From contig CAZXUI010000102.1 in assembly GCA_964643885.1 (NCBI GenBank), forward strand, positions 1-13,175: a stretch of 13,175 bases of DNA. Reading direction: 5' to 3'. The position numbers and the translations under genes are program-made. This stretch comes from CAADGL01 sp964643885 (lineage in GTDB: Bacteria > Planctomycetota > Phycisphaerae > UBA1845 > Fen-1342). The notes beneath the pieces were generated by a model. The model saw nothing but the letters and a program-made list of their open reading frames with translations. It was not told where the DNA came from and searched no databases. Each line of letters starts with the position of its first letter. The stretch's first letter is position 1. Shown piece by piece: positions 7,191-13,175 of this stretch.

Positions 7191-8042
7191 TCAGCCCGAG
7201 GATGCGTCCGTGTACCACGAAAACCAGCGAAGCCGTTCGCCGATCGTCGTCGGCCAGCCGCTGTCCATCCGTGGCAGCGCCATATTCTCGACATGCCCAT
7301 CGAAGAACAGAGCATTCAGCCCGCCCGGGTGCCGCTGATCGCTCGCCACCCGCGGGAACTGCCCGAACGGAAGCTGCGACGTGAAGAACACGTCGTGAAA
7401 CACCAGCGTCGTCGCGGAGAGCTTCGCATGCGCCTCCGTCAGATAGATCATTCGCGACGGACTTGTGCGGTTGTCGATCCGGTCCAGCTTGAAGAACACC
7501 TCGATATCCGCGCTGCCCGAGTCCTCCCCCGCGTAGCGGTCGCCCGCCTGCCCGCCACCGTTCACATCCTGCGAGACGTTGTTATCCGTGTACGGAATCA
7601 CGAACGCGCTCACGGCGTAGTCCAGCGCCTGCTCCGCGCCGTTGTCCGCCTCGCTGGGCGGAAAGTCCGGACACTGAAACTGCGGAATCTTACGCAGCAC
7701 GTCCGTCAGACGACCCTCCTGCCGCTCGCGCCACAACCCGTGAATCGGCCCGTCATACGGCAGCCCGAACAGCAGCGTCTGCGAGAAATGCAGGCTCGTC
7801 TGCGCGTTCCCGCGAAACTCCGACCGCAGAATCGTGTTCTTGTTGTCCTCGGCGTAGAACAGCGCCGCTTCGCCCAGCGTGCGCAGGTTCGTCATGCACA
7901 GAAGCTGCTTCGCCTGAGCCCGCGCCCGCCCCAACGCCGGCAGCAGAATGCTGATCAGCAGGGCGATGATCGCCACCACCACCAGCAACTCAATCAGCGT
8001 AAAGCCGGCCCCATGCAGGCCGCGCAGACGCCTGCTTCGCAT
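7191..8042 (-). CDS. Type II secretion-like pseudopilin, H-X9-DG family (paralogue 1, first of the triplet)
   Basis: The first of three tandem pilin-like genes encodes 283 residues. AG|FTLIELL (Gly13, Phe14, Glu18) is the prepilin peptidase site, followed by a hydrophobic helix to about residue 35. LCMTNLRTLGEA holds Cys49, QCPDFPPSE holds Cys124, and HDVFFTSQLPFGQFP and RHPGGLNALFFDGHV follow, with His238 and Asp248-Gly249 forming the exact H-X9-DG spacing. The ATG at 8042 is supported by GGAGG (8053-8049 on the minus strand), 6 bases upstream. A candidate promoter lies at 8208-8236. The leader before the gene contains a 7-bp hairpin (8113-8130). The three paralogues are close enough to suggest duplication followed by divergence in the middle regions; whether they assemble together is not shown. 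Confidence 0.9.
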   Translation of the reverse strand: MRSRRLRGLHGAGFTLIELLVVVAIIALLISILLPALGRARAQAKQLLCMTNLRTLGEAALFYAEDNKNTILRSEFRGNAQTSLHFSQTLLFGLPYDGPIHGLWRERQEGRLTDVLRKIPQFQCPDFPPSEADNGAEQALDYAVSAFVIPYTDNNVSQDVNGGGQAGDRYAGEDSGSADIEVFFKLDRIDNRTSPSRMIYLTEAHAKLSATTLVFHDVFFTSQLPFGQFPRVASDQRHPGGLNALFFDGHVENMALPRMDSGWPTTIGERLRWFSWYTDASSG

Positions 8043-8112
8043 GGGCAGCCTCCGTCATCCGAACTCAGGACGCCTCAGACGCGCTGCGAAGCGCCGATCC
8101 GACCCAAACGAC

Positions 8113-8130
8113 GCGCGGGCTAACCCGCGC
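8113..8130. repeat. Hairpin GCGCGGG-CTAA-CCCGCGC in the pseudopilin leader
   Basis: Seven-bp perfect arms (8113-8119 and 8124-8130) flank a CTAA loop. It lies about 70 bases before the pseudopilin start, within the expected leader. Similar short words recur in planctomycete intergenic DNA as I recall; only one copy is present here. Confidence 0.45.
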
Positions 8131-8207
8131 TTACATCGCCGCGCGATTGCCCGCGCCGCGAACCCGACGCGCGCAGAAAACTTCCGCCCGAGACCCTGAT
8201 ACCCTGA

Positions 8208-8236
8208 AATGTACGCCCGACTCCCGAAGCTTGCAA
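8208..8236 (-). promoter_or_regulatory. Candidate sigma-70-like promoter of the pseudopilin operon
   Basis: On the minus strand TTGCAA (8236-8231) and TACATT (8213-8208) are separated by exactly 17 bases, each matching 4 of 6 consensus positions. The -35 lies in a perfect 10-base palindrome GCTTGCAAGC (8229-8238) that could be an operator. It would give an mRNA leader of about 160 bases. Weak by sequence alone. Confidence 0.3.
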
Positions 8237-8345
8237 GCGCAACTGCACCATTGACATGCACTTATCCCCCCCGCGCGGGCACCACACCCGCCCGCCGCGG
8301 ACCCGGCCGCAGCCCGCCTCCCCAACGCCGGTCGCAACAAACCCC

Positions 8346-8361
8346 CGCCGGCCGGCCGGCG
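8346..8361. terminator. GC palindrome abutting the rpmH stop codon
   Basis: CGCCGGCCGGCCGGCG is a perfect 16-base palindrome directly after the rpmH stop (8362-8364 on the minus strand). It can fold with 6-bp arms and a CCGG loop. No T-run follows, so termination is only a possibility. Confidence 0.3.
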
Positions 8362-8496
8362 TCAGCAGATCGTGACGCGCCGCCCGACGCGCCGCTTTCG
8401 GTTAATCATCTTCCGCCCGTTCGCCGTGCGCATCCTCGCCCTGAATCCATACTTACGCTTACGCTTGATCCGGCTGATCCGGTGTGGATAGTGCAT
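8362..8496 (-). CDS. rpmH: 50S ribosomal protein L34
   Basis: L34 is a small basic protein of the large ribosomal subunit. The 44-residue length is exactly typical. The sequence HRISRIKRKRKYGFRARM (residues 5-22) followed by NGRKMINRKRRVGRR (26-40) matches the L34 signature KR-x-R-x-[HY]-GFR-x-RM...GR..[IVL]..RR..GR. Tyr replaces the usual His before GFR, and the N-terminus MHYPHR differs from the common MKRTYQP. The ATG at 8496 is chosen by length and homology; GGAGG lies 11 bases upstream, slightly far. In many bacteria rpmH is followed by rnpA near dnaA. Here the next 319 bases downstream hold neither, and the following gene is a pseudopilin, so the gene is isolated from its usual partners. 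It diverges from the transketolase gene. Confidence 0.92.
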   Translation of the reverse strand: MHYPHRISRIKRKRKYGFRARMRTANGRKMINRKRRVGRRVTIC

Positions 8497-8784
8497 GGTC
8501 GCCCATTCCTCCGCGGCCCGGCCGACCGGACGCACCGGCTCGCCGCAGCCCCTCGTCTGAAGCTCAATCTGAACCGGCCGGCGGCACGCCGCACGGCTCG
8601 CCCCCACCGGGCCGCACCCGCCGGCCCGTGTCGCAGCGAGCCAGTATCTCAGCTTCCCCGCGGCGAGTCAACGACGGCCGCCGCCCGCCCGCCGCGCGCC
8701 ATGTCTCCCTTCGCTTGCCGCCCTATCGGACGATCGATAAAGTAGCGCCGAACGTCCTCGCAGCGAGCGACCCCGGAGATAGCA
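8497..8784. other. Divergent intergenic region between rpmH and transketolase
   Basis: This 288-base spacer has no supported gene. On the + side it carries a candidate transketolase promoter (8715-8743). On the minus side it must contain the rpmH promoter, which I could not place with confidence. Confidence 0.5.
8715..8743 (+). promoter_or_regulatory. Candidate sigma-70-like promoter of the transketolase gene
   Basis: TTGCCG (8715-8720) and TAAAGT (8738-8743) are separated by 17 bases, each matching 4 of 6 consensus positions, in a locally AT-richer patch. The start site would fall near 8750, giving a leader of about 35 bases before ATG 8785, whose Shine-Dalgarno is GGAG (8775-8778). Confidence 0.4.
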
Positions 8785-10737
8785 ATGTCCGACGCGGCGA
8801 TCCACGCCAAGGCCCTCGATCTTTGTCGACTCTCGGTCCGAATGACCACCCTCGCCGGCTCCGGACACCCCTCCAGCGCCTGCTCGCTCGCCCACATCGT
8901 CGCCGCCCTCATGTACCGCGTCATGCGCTACGACCCGGCCAATCCGGCCCACCCGGCCGCCGACCGCCTGGTCCTCTCCGAGGGACACGCCGTCCCGGCC
9001 ATCTATGCGGCCTACGCCGACCTCGGCGGCGCGGTCTCGCAAAGCTCTGAAAACAAGAAACTTACGATCGACGAGCTGGACCGGCTGCGCGACTTGCACA
9101 GCGTCCTCGACGGCCACCCGAACCCCGCCGAGGGCTTCCCCTTCTTCGACGCCGCCACCGGAAGCCTCGGCCAGGGTCTCAGCGTCGGCGCCGGCCTTGC
9201 GGTCGGAGCCCGGCTGGATGGCTCCCCGCGGCGCGTCTTCGTCCTCGTCGGCGATGGCGAGGCCCGCGAAGGGCAGATCTGGGAGGCGGCCGACTTCATC
9301 GCCGACTATGAGCTCACAAACCTCTGCGCCGTCTTCAATTGCAACGGCCAGGGCCAGGCCGGCCCCGTCAGCGCCCAGCAGTCGCCCGAGCGACTCACCG
9401 CCAAGCTCGCCGCCTTCGGCTGGGAGGTTGTCACCATCGACGGCCACGAGCCCGCGCAGGTCCTGGCCGCGTTCGACAAGGTCGCCCGCTCCGCCCGCCC
9501 CGTCGCCATCATTGCCAAGACGATCAAGGGCTGGGGCGTCGACCCGATCCGCGAGGGAAACTGGCACGGCAAGCCGCTGCCGGAGTCGCGCTTGGACGAG
9601 GCCGACCAGAGCATCGAGCGCGCCCGCAAGGTTCTCGTCTCGCGCGACGAGCCGCTCGGCCCGCCGGCCGCACCGCCGCCGGCCAGCGCCGCCGCCCGCC
9701 CGCGTCCGGACCCGCAGCTCGTCGAGTGGCCTTCGTTCACCGACGCGATGCGCTCCGCCGGTCTCGGCTCCGCCCTCGAGAAGAACGCGCTGGCCACGCG
9801 CCGTGCCTACGGCGCCGCGCTGAAGGTCGCCGGCGACATCCTGCCGCAGGTGGTCGTGCTCGACGGCGACGTCAGCAACTCCACCTTCAGCGAGATCTTC
9901 GCCAAGGCCCACCCGGACCGCTTCTTCGAGTGCAAGATCGCCGAGCAGAACATGGTCTCCGTCGCCGCCGGGCTCTCGGCCGCGGGCTTCATCCCCTTCG
10001 CCAACAGCTTCGCCAAGTTCATCGCCCGCGCGTACGACCAGGTCGAGATGGCCAACATCTCGCGCGCCAATATCAAGCTCGTCGGCTCTCACGCGGGCAT
10101 CTCGCTCGCCGCCGACGGCCCCAGCCAGATGGCCCTGCTCGACGTGGCCTACTTCCGTTCCTTCACCACCGTCCGCGGCGACGACCGCAACAGCCCGCTG
10201 GTCTGGTTCTATCACCCGGCCGACGCCGTCGCCGCCTACCACTGCACCCGCCGGATGCTCGAATTCCGCGGCATGTGCTACATGCGCACGCACCGGCCGG
10301 ACGTGCCGCTGCTCTACTCGCCCGACACGGAGTTCGTCCCCGGCGGCTTCCACGTGCTCGAAAGCGGCGAAGACCTGGCCATCGTCTCCGCCGGATACAT
10401 GGTCCACGTCGCCCGCCAGGCGGTGGCCGCCCTGCGAAAGCAGAGCATCCGCGCCGCTCTGATCGATGCGTACTGCCTTCCGGTCGACCCCGCCCGCCTC
10501 GGCGAGCAGCTCGCAAAACACGGCGGCCGCGTCCTCGTGGTCGAGGACAATTACGGCGGCGGCCTCGTCTCCGAAGTCGCCGAGATCGCCGCCCGCCGCG
10601 GCGGCCTGCGCGTCTGCGGCCGGACGGTGCAGCGCATCCCCAAATCCGCCCGCACGCCGGAAGAGATTCTCGATTACTGCGGCGTCGGCGCAGGCCAGAT
10701 CGCCGATCACGCGCTCGCGCTGGTTCGCCAGCCATGA
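8785..10737 (+). CDS. tkt: Transketolase, animal-type (TKT-like)
   Basis: This cytoplasmic thiamine-diphosphate enzyme moves two-carbon units between sugar phosphates in the non-oxidative pentose phosphate pathway. The 650 residues cover all three domains in one chain. Features are GSGHP at 25-29, SEGHA at 65-69, GSLGQG at 126-131, and the diphosphate/metal motif GDGEAREG (157-164) ending at NCN (185-187). KTIKGWG follows near 245, WHGKPLP at 260-266, and the catalytic glutamate is Glu387 in AEQN, in a DGDVSNSTFSEIF...IAEQNM context. GSHAGIS (434-440), DGPSQMAL (444-451) and VVEDNYGGG (585-593) complete it. This pattern resembles vertebrate transketolase (about 620 residues) more than the E. 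coli type. Extra material appears as a segment near 82-100, a Pro/Ala-rich linker at about 290-315, and an insert near 463-474. The ATG has GGAG 6 bases upstream. The epimerase gene follows 269 bases later and is probably separately transcribed. Confidence 0.95.
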   Translation: MSDAAIHAKALDLCRLSVRMTTLAGSGHPSSACSLAHIVAALMYRVMRYDPANPAHPAADRLVLSEGHAVPAIYAAYADLGGAVSQSSENKKLTIDELDRLRDLHSVLDGHPNPAEGFPFFDAATGSLGQGLSVGAGLAVGARLDGSPRRVFVLVGDGEAREGQIWEAADFIADYELTNLCAVFNCNGQGQAGPVSAQQSPERLTAKLAAFGWEVVTIDGHEPAQVLAAFDKVARSARPVAIIAKTIKGWGVDPIREGNWHGKPLPESRLDEADQSIERARKVLVSRDEPLGPPAAPPPASAAARPRPDPQLVEWPSFTDAMRSAGLGSALEKNALATRRAYGAALKVAGDILPQVVVLDGDVSNSTFSEIFAKAHPDRFFECKIAEQNMVSVAAGLSAAGFIPFANSFAKFIARAYDQVEMANISRANIKLVGSHAGISLAADGPSQMALLDVAYFRSFTTVRGDDRNSPLVWFYHPADAVAAYHCTRRMLEFRGMCYMRTHRPDVPLLYSPDTEFVPGGFHVLESGEDLAIVSAGYMVHVARQAVAALRKQSIRAALIDAYCLPVDPARLGEQLAKHGGRVLVVEDNYGGGLVSEVAEIAARRGGLRVCGRTVQRIPKSARTPEEILDYCGVGAGQIADHALALVRQP

Positions 10738-11006
10738 GCTCCGTCGTCGCGCCAGGTGCCACTTCTCGTGCGCACTGCCGGGTCAGCCACCCGGGTGCCA
10801 CGGCTCGTGAGCGCCTGCTGGCAGGTCGGCAGGCACTCGCCGCCGGCGTAAACCTGCTCGCCCCGCGACCGGCCCCGCGCGATACCATCTGCCAAGGCGC
10901 GACGATCCGGCCGATGTCCGCTTCGGCCGGCTCTGTTCGGGTATTAACTCACGACTGACCGAAACCGTCGGGCGATGCCCGCCCCGCCAACCAGCAAGGT
11001 GTCGTC
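10738..11006 (+). other. Intergenic spacer with an imperfect direct repeat
   Basis: No gene is supported. It holds two similar 19-base words at 10755-10773 and 10794-10812, and an inverted pair CCTGC/GCAGG around 10814-10825. TATTAA at 10942-10947 could be a -10 element for the epimerase gene, but no matching -35 is visible. Confidence 0.45.
10755..10812. repeat. Imperfect direct repeat, two 19-base copies
   Basis: GGTGCCACTTCTCGTGCGC (10755-10773) and GGTGCCACGGCTCGTGAGC (10794-10812) match at 16 of 19 positions, 39 bases apart start to start. Such 'GGTGCCAC..CTCGTG' words are, from memory, frequent planctomycete intergenic repeats. Origin and function unknown. Confidence 0.5.
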
Positions 11007-12038
11007 ATGAATCTAGTCACCGGTGCCACAGGGCTGCTCGGCAGCCACATCGTCGAGCAGCTCCGCGCCCGCGGAGAGCCGGTCCGCGTCCTCGTCCGCA
11101 AGACCAGCGACCGCTCCTGGCTCAGAACGCAGGATGTCGAATTCGCCGAAGGCGACGTGACCGATGCCGAGTCGCTCCGCCGCGCCTGCCGCGGCTGCGA
11201 CGTTGTCTATCACTCGGCCGCCAAGGTCGGCGACTGGGGCCCGTGGGAGGAGTTTCAGCGCGTCACCATCGACGGCACGCGCAACACCGTCGAGGCCGCC
11301 GCCGAGGCCGGCGTCCGCCGCCTGGTCCACATCAGCTCCATCAGCACCTACGGCTACCACACCGCCCCGGTCACCGTCGACGAGACCTACGAGCTCGGCT
11401 ACAAGCTCTATCGCTGGGCCTACTACAGCAAGTCCAAGATCGAGGCCGAGCGTATCGCCTGGAACGCCTTCCGCGCCGGCCGTCTCGAGCTGGCCGTCAT
11501 CCGCCCCGCCTGGATCTACGGCCCGCGCGACCGCACAACCATCGAGCGGCTCGTCCGCATGATCCGAACCGGAAAGGCCAAGATCCTCGGCCGCGGCGAC
11601 AACCGCCTGAACGTCGTCTACGCCGGCAACGTCGCCGAGGCGTGCATCACGGCGGCCACGCTGCCGGAAGCCAACGGCGAGGCCTTCAACTGCTCCAATG
11701 ACGGCGAGATCACGCAGCAGCAGTACTTCGATCTGCTGGCCGACACGCTCGGCGCGCCGCGCGTCAAGGCGCACGTGCCCTACCGCGTCGCCTACACGGC
11801 CGGCTTGGTGCTCGAGTGCCTCGGCCACGCGTTCGGCTGGCAGAAGCCGCCCTTCATCACGCGCTACGCCGTCTGGCTGATGGGCCGCCGCTCGTACTTC
11901 TCGGCCGAGAAGGCCCGCCGCGTGCTCGGCTGGCAGCCGGCCATTCGCTACGAAGAGGGTGTGCCGATGACCGTCAAGTGGTATCTGGAGCAGGCGGCCG
12001 GCGAGACGGTTCCCGCAACCGCGAGCACGGCTTCGTAG
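11007..12038 (+). CDS. NAD-dependent epimerase/dehydratase (extended SDR, 3-beta-HSD-like)
   Basis: It is an extended short-chain dehydrogenase/reductase of 343 residues, expected to use NAD(P) on a nucleotide-sugar, steroid-like or lipid substrate; the substrate cannot be assigned. The Rossmann motif is GATGLLG at 6-12, with the acidic D50 in EGDVTD. The YxxxK catalytic pair is Tyr140/Lys144 in AYYSKSK, preceded by the serine-rich HISSIST (108-114). IRPAWIYGPRD (166-175) is the conserved nucleotide-sugar SDR segment, and NVVYAGNVAEA lies in the distal half. The C-terminus has FSAEKARRVLGWQP, a usual ending of the family. Hopanoid-associated HpnA-like epimerases and 3-beta-hydroxysteroid dehydrogenases are both possible relatives. 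The ATG at 11007 has AAGG 7 bases upstream and begins exactly at the Rossmann beta-strand, as usual. Neighbours do not indicate a pathway. A terminator-like hairpin follows 24 bases after the stop. Confidence 0.9.
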   Translation: MNLVTGATGLLGSHIVEQLRARGEPVRVLVRKTSDRSWLRTQDVEFAEGDVTDAESLRRACRGCDVVYHSAAKVGDWGPWEEFQRVTIDGTRNTVEAAAEAGVRRLVHISSISTYGYHTAPVTVDETYELGYKLYRWAYYSKSKIEAERIAWNAFRAGRLELAVIRPAWIYGPRDRTTIERLVRMIRTGKAKILGRGDNRLNVVYAGNVAEACITAATLPEANGEAFNCSNDGEITQQQYFDLLADTLGAPRVKAHVPYRVAYTAGLVLECLGHAFGWQKPPFITRYAVWLMGRRSYFSAEKARRVLGWQPAIRYEEGVPMTVKWYLEQAAGETVPATASTAS

Positions 12039-12061
12039 CCCGCCGGGTGTCACTGCACTTG

Positions 12062-12087
12062 AGCCCCGGACGCGAAGTGTCCGGGCT
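12062..12087 (+). terminator. Hairpin after the epimerase gene
   Basis: AGCCCCGGAC (12062-12071) pairs with GTCCGGGCT (12079-12087) with one bulged C, around the loop GCGAAGT. It starts 24 bases after the stop codon. There is no T-run after it, so it may terminate in a factor-dependent way or be one of the dispersed hairpin words seen elsewhere in the window. Confidence 0.45.
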
Positions 12088-12196
12088 GAGCAACGCAATC
12101 CTGCCACGCTCACCTCAGGCACCGCGCGCGCCCCGGCCACGTCAGGACCCGCCCCCCGCCGCGGCACCCCCCTACACCGGCCACGCCCCTACCCCT

Positions 12197-12245
12197 GTCA
12201 CCCGTCACCCGTCACCCGTCACCTGTCACTTGTCACCTTTCACTC
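12197..12245. repeat. Seven-unit tandem heptamer array (GTCACYY)
   Basis: Seven consecutive heptamers run without gaps: three GTCACCC (12197-12217), then GTCACCT, GTCACTT, GTCACCT and a diverged TTCACTC (12239-12245), followed by GTC. Divergence grows toward the downstream end. The array stops about 20 bases before the -10 of the sigma-factor promoter, so it covers the -35 side and upstream region. Tandem heptamers are known in other phyla (for example cyanobacterial STRRs), but a link is not implied. It could be a slippage-prone repeat or a multi-site operator. Confidence 0.75.
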
Positions 12246-12265
12246 GTCGCCCGCCCTCCCTGCGC

Positions 12266-12274
12266 TGCTAAAAT
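12266..12274 (+). promoter_or_regulatory. Extended -10 promoter of the ECF sigma gene
   Basis: TGC-TAAAAT at 12266-12274 is an extended -10 element (TGn then TAAAAT, 5 of 6 matches to TATAAT). The start would fall near 12281, leaving a leader of about 30 bases with GGAG (12303-12306) before ATG 12312. No good -35 is present, as is common for extended -10 promoters. Confidence 0.5.
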
Positions 12275-12311
12275 GCACGCATCCGGCCGCCACGGCCTAC
12301 ACGGAGCCTGC

Positions 12312-12875
12312 ATGACCGACGGCACAGACGCCACCCGCATCCTCAACGCCGCCGCCGACGGCGACCCCGCCGCCGCCGAGCAGCTCCTGCCCCTGGTCTA
12401 CGCCGAGCTGCGCGCCTTGGCCGCCAGCCACTTCCGCAACCAGCGCCAGGACCACACCCTCCAGCCCACCGCCCTGGTCCACGAGGTCTTTCTCCGACTC
12501 GTCGACCAGACGCACGTCGGCTGGCGCAGCCGGGCGCACTTCATGGCCATCGCCGCCACGGCCATGCGCCAGATCCTGACCGACCACGCCCGCCGCAAGA
12601 AAGCTGAGAAACGCGGCGGCGGCCTTCGACGGGTCAACCTCGAGCACGCCGCAGACGCCGCAGAGCAGCAGCAGGTCGACCTCGTCGCCCTCGACGACAT
12701 CCTCTCCCGCCTGGCCGAGCTCGACCCCCGCAAGCACCGCGTCGTCGAGCTGCGCTACTTCGGCGGCCTCTCGGTCGACGAGGTGGCCGAGGTGCTCGGC
12801 GTCTCGAAGACCACCGTCGAGAGCGACTGGCGGGCCGCCCGCGCCTGGCTAAATGTCGAGCTGAGCCGCTCGTAG
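12312..12875 (+). CDS. RNA polymerase sigma factor, ECF subfamily (planctomycete-type, TIGR02999-like)
   Basis: This alternative sigma factor of 187 residues directs RNA polymerase to a specific promoter set. Region 2 spans about residues 15-95: LLPLVYAELRALA (25-37), PTALVHEVFLRLVD (52-65), a FMAIAATAMRQIL helix (77-89) and a basic DHARRKKAEKRGGG (91-104). Region 4 follows at about 130-185 with LDPRKHRVVELRYFGGLS and a helix-turn-helix VAEVLGVSKTTVESDWRAA (158-176), then ARAWLNVEL. The domain order and signature fit the TIGR02999-type group, which is greatly expanded in Planctomycetes and often partnered with a Ser/Thr kinase; none lies in the 300 bases that remain here. ATG 12312 is chosen over an in-frame ATG at 12273. 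GGAG is 5 bases before 12312, and TDGTDATRILNAAADGD is the usual family start. The 12273 ATG overlaps the -10. Target promoters are unknown. Confidence 0.93.
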   Translation: MTDGTDATRILNAAADGDPAAAEQLLPLVYAELRALAASHFRNQRQDHTLQPTALVHEVFLRLVDQTHVGWRSRAHFMAIAATAMRQILTDHARRKKAEKRGGGLRRVNLEHAADAAEQQQVDLVALDDILSRLAELDPRKHRVVELRYFGGLSVDEVAEVLGVSKTTVESDWRAARAWLNVELSRS

Positions 12876-13175
12876 CCATTCCCCGCAGACCGCCAGCGAC
12901 CCGGCCGCATGAGGACGCAATGCGCCCCGGACGGGGGGTTCCCTGAATCACGACCGGCCCACGGCTCGGCCATGATCTCGCTGCGCGGAGGGTCGCCGGC
13001 CGGCCGTCGCGCCTCGAGGCGCTTGGCGCATCCTGATGGGTCGAATCGCGCACCATCCGCCGGACTGGGCAGGATTCGCTCCGTTTCTGCGGCGGCGAAC
13101 CGTTTTCGCGCCGCCGCGTTCGTTTGTGGCACGCGGTGTGCTGCGAGTTCATCCGCGTTTCTCCTGACGTGTATG
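12876..13175. other. 3' flank of the sigma-factor gene, no gene seen
   Basis: No convincing gene starts in this 300-base end segment. The open frames on both strands are arginine-rich and lack family features. It contains one strong hairpin (13089-13117) and is otherwise plain GC-rich sequence. A gene could begin just beyond the window. Confidence 0.45.
13089..13117 (+). terminator. Strong GC hairpin downstream of the sigma-factor gene
   Basis: GCGGCGGCG (13089-13097) and CGCCGCCGC (13109-13117) form a perfect 9-bp stem with the 11-base loop AACCGTTTTCG. GTTCGTTTGTGG follows, a mildly T-rich tail. It could end the sigma-factor transcript 214 bases after the stop, or belong to a gene beyond the window. 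Confidence 0.4.

Larger units (their letters stand above)
8043..8361 (-). other. Leader region upstream of the pseudopilin operon
   Basis: No supported gene is found in this 319-base stretch on either strand; the short open frames lack family features, and no rnpA-like gene follows rpmH here. It holds a candidate promoter (8208-8236), a hairpin (8113-8130) and a GC palindrome at the rpmH end (8346-8361). It is inferred to be rpmH's 3' region plus the pseudopilin 5' leader. Confidence 0.5.
12039..12311 (+). other. Intergenic region: terminator, heptamer array and sigma-factor promoter
   Basis: This 273-base spacer has no gene. In order it carries a hairpin (12062-12087), a C/A/G-rich unstructured stretch (about 12095-12195), a seven-unit heptamer array (12197-12245) and an extended -10 promoter (12266-12274). 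Each is listed separately. Confidence 0.6.

Noticed and set aside
6504..8123. Plus-strand open frame of 539 codons opposite the pseudopilins
   Set aside because: Runs through two intact paralogous genes on the other strand; its internal repetition only mirrors the paralogues.
8251..8256. Perfect TTGACA as a + strand -35 element
   Set aside because: No -10-like hexamer 16-18 bases downstream (the position is GC-rich), and no + strand gene follows it directly.
8043..8361. Hidden rnpA gene after rpmH
   Set aside because: All minus-strand frames were read; none shows the RNase P protein RNR motif (basic R-N-R-x-K-R) or a suitable length.
8668..10710. Long antisense open frame of 680 codons opposite transketolase
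   Set aside because: Mirror of a well-supported gene; composition reflects its codons and no family is recognisable.
12197..12245. CRISPR array
   Set aside because: Units are 7 bases with no spacers; this is a simple tandem repeat.
12755..13132. Minus-strand open frame of 125 codons reaching into the end segment
   Set aside because: Overlaps the sigma-factor region 4 coding sequence; no ribosome binding site or recognisable domain.

Overview
The window looks like chromosomal DNA of a GC-rich planctomycete, most likely Phycisphaerae or a close relative. This is inferred from three things: several tandem pseudopilins with an H-X9-DG C-terminal motif, an ECF sigma factor of the type abundant in Planctomycetes, and short hairpin words scattered in the intergenic spaces. 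No mobile element, CRISPR array, tRNA or rRNA was found.

Layout. Positions 1-355 carry no gene but hold a mosaic of small hairpins. Positions 356-1555 (+) hold an exported protein made of about 44-residue repeats, interrupted by two in-frame stop codons (TGA, then TAA). The reading frame and repeat pattern continue through both stops, so it is called a recently decayed gene. Next, on the + strand, come prmC (release-factor glutamine methyltransferase) and murA (first committed step of peptidoglycan synthesis), probably co-transcribed. murA meets a minus-strand group tail to tail with a 3-base gap. Read in transcription order on the minus strand, the group is: rpmH (L34, 8496-8362), three tandem paralogous pseudopilins (8042-7191, 7127-6267, 6200-5328) and a secreted protein of unknown function (5259-3823). 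The pilins and the secreted protein have gaps of about 60-70 bases and look like one operon. A candidate promoter lies at 8208-8236.

Divergent from rpmH is an animal-type transketolase (8785-10737), with a plausible promoter at 8715-8743. An extended-SDR NAD-dependent epimerase/dehydrogenase (11007-12038) follows. After it comes a spacer with a terminator-like hairpin, a seven-unit heptanucleotide array (GTCACYY) and an extended -10 promoter. These precede an ECF sigma factor (12312-12875). The last 300 bases contain no convincing gene, only one strong GC hairpin.

Functionally the window mixes housekeeping genes (prmC, murA, rpmH, tkt) with envelope and secretion genes (pseudopilins, exported protein, the decayed repeat protein) and one regulator. 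I see no defence or biosynthetic system. The points most worth a second look are the doubly interrupted repeat gene, the pseudopilin triplet with its exported partner, the isolated rpmH, and the heptamer array just upstream of the sigma-factor promoter.
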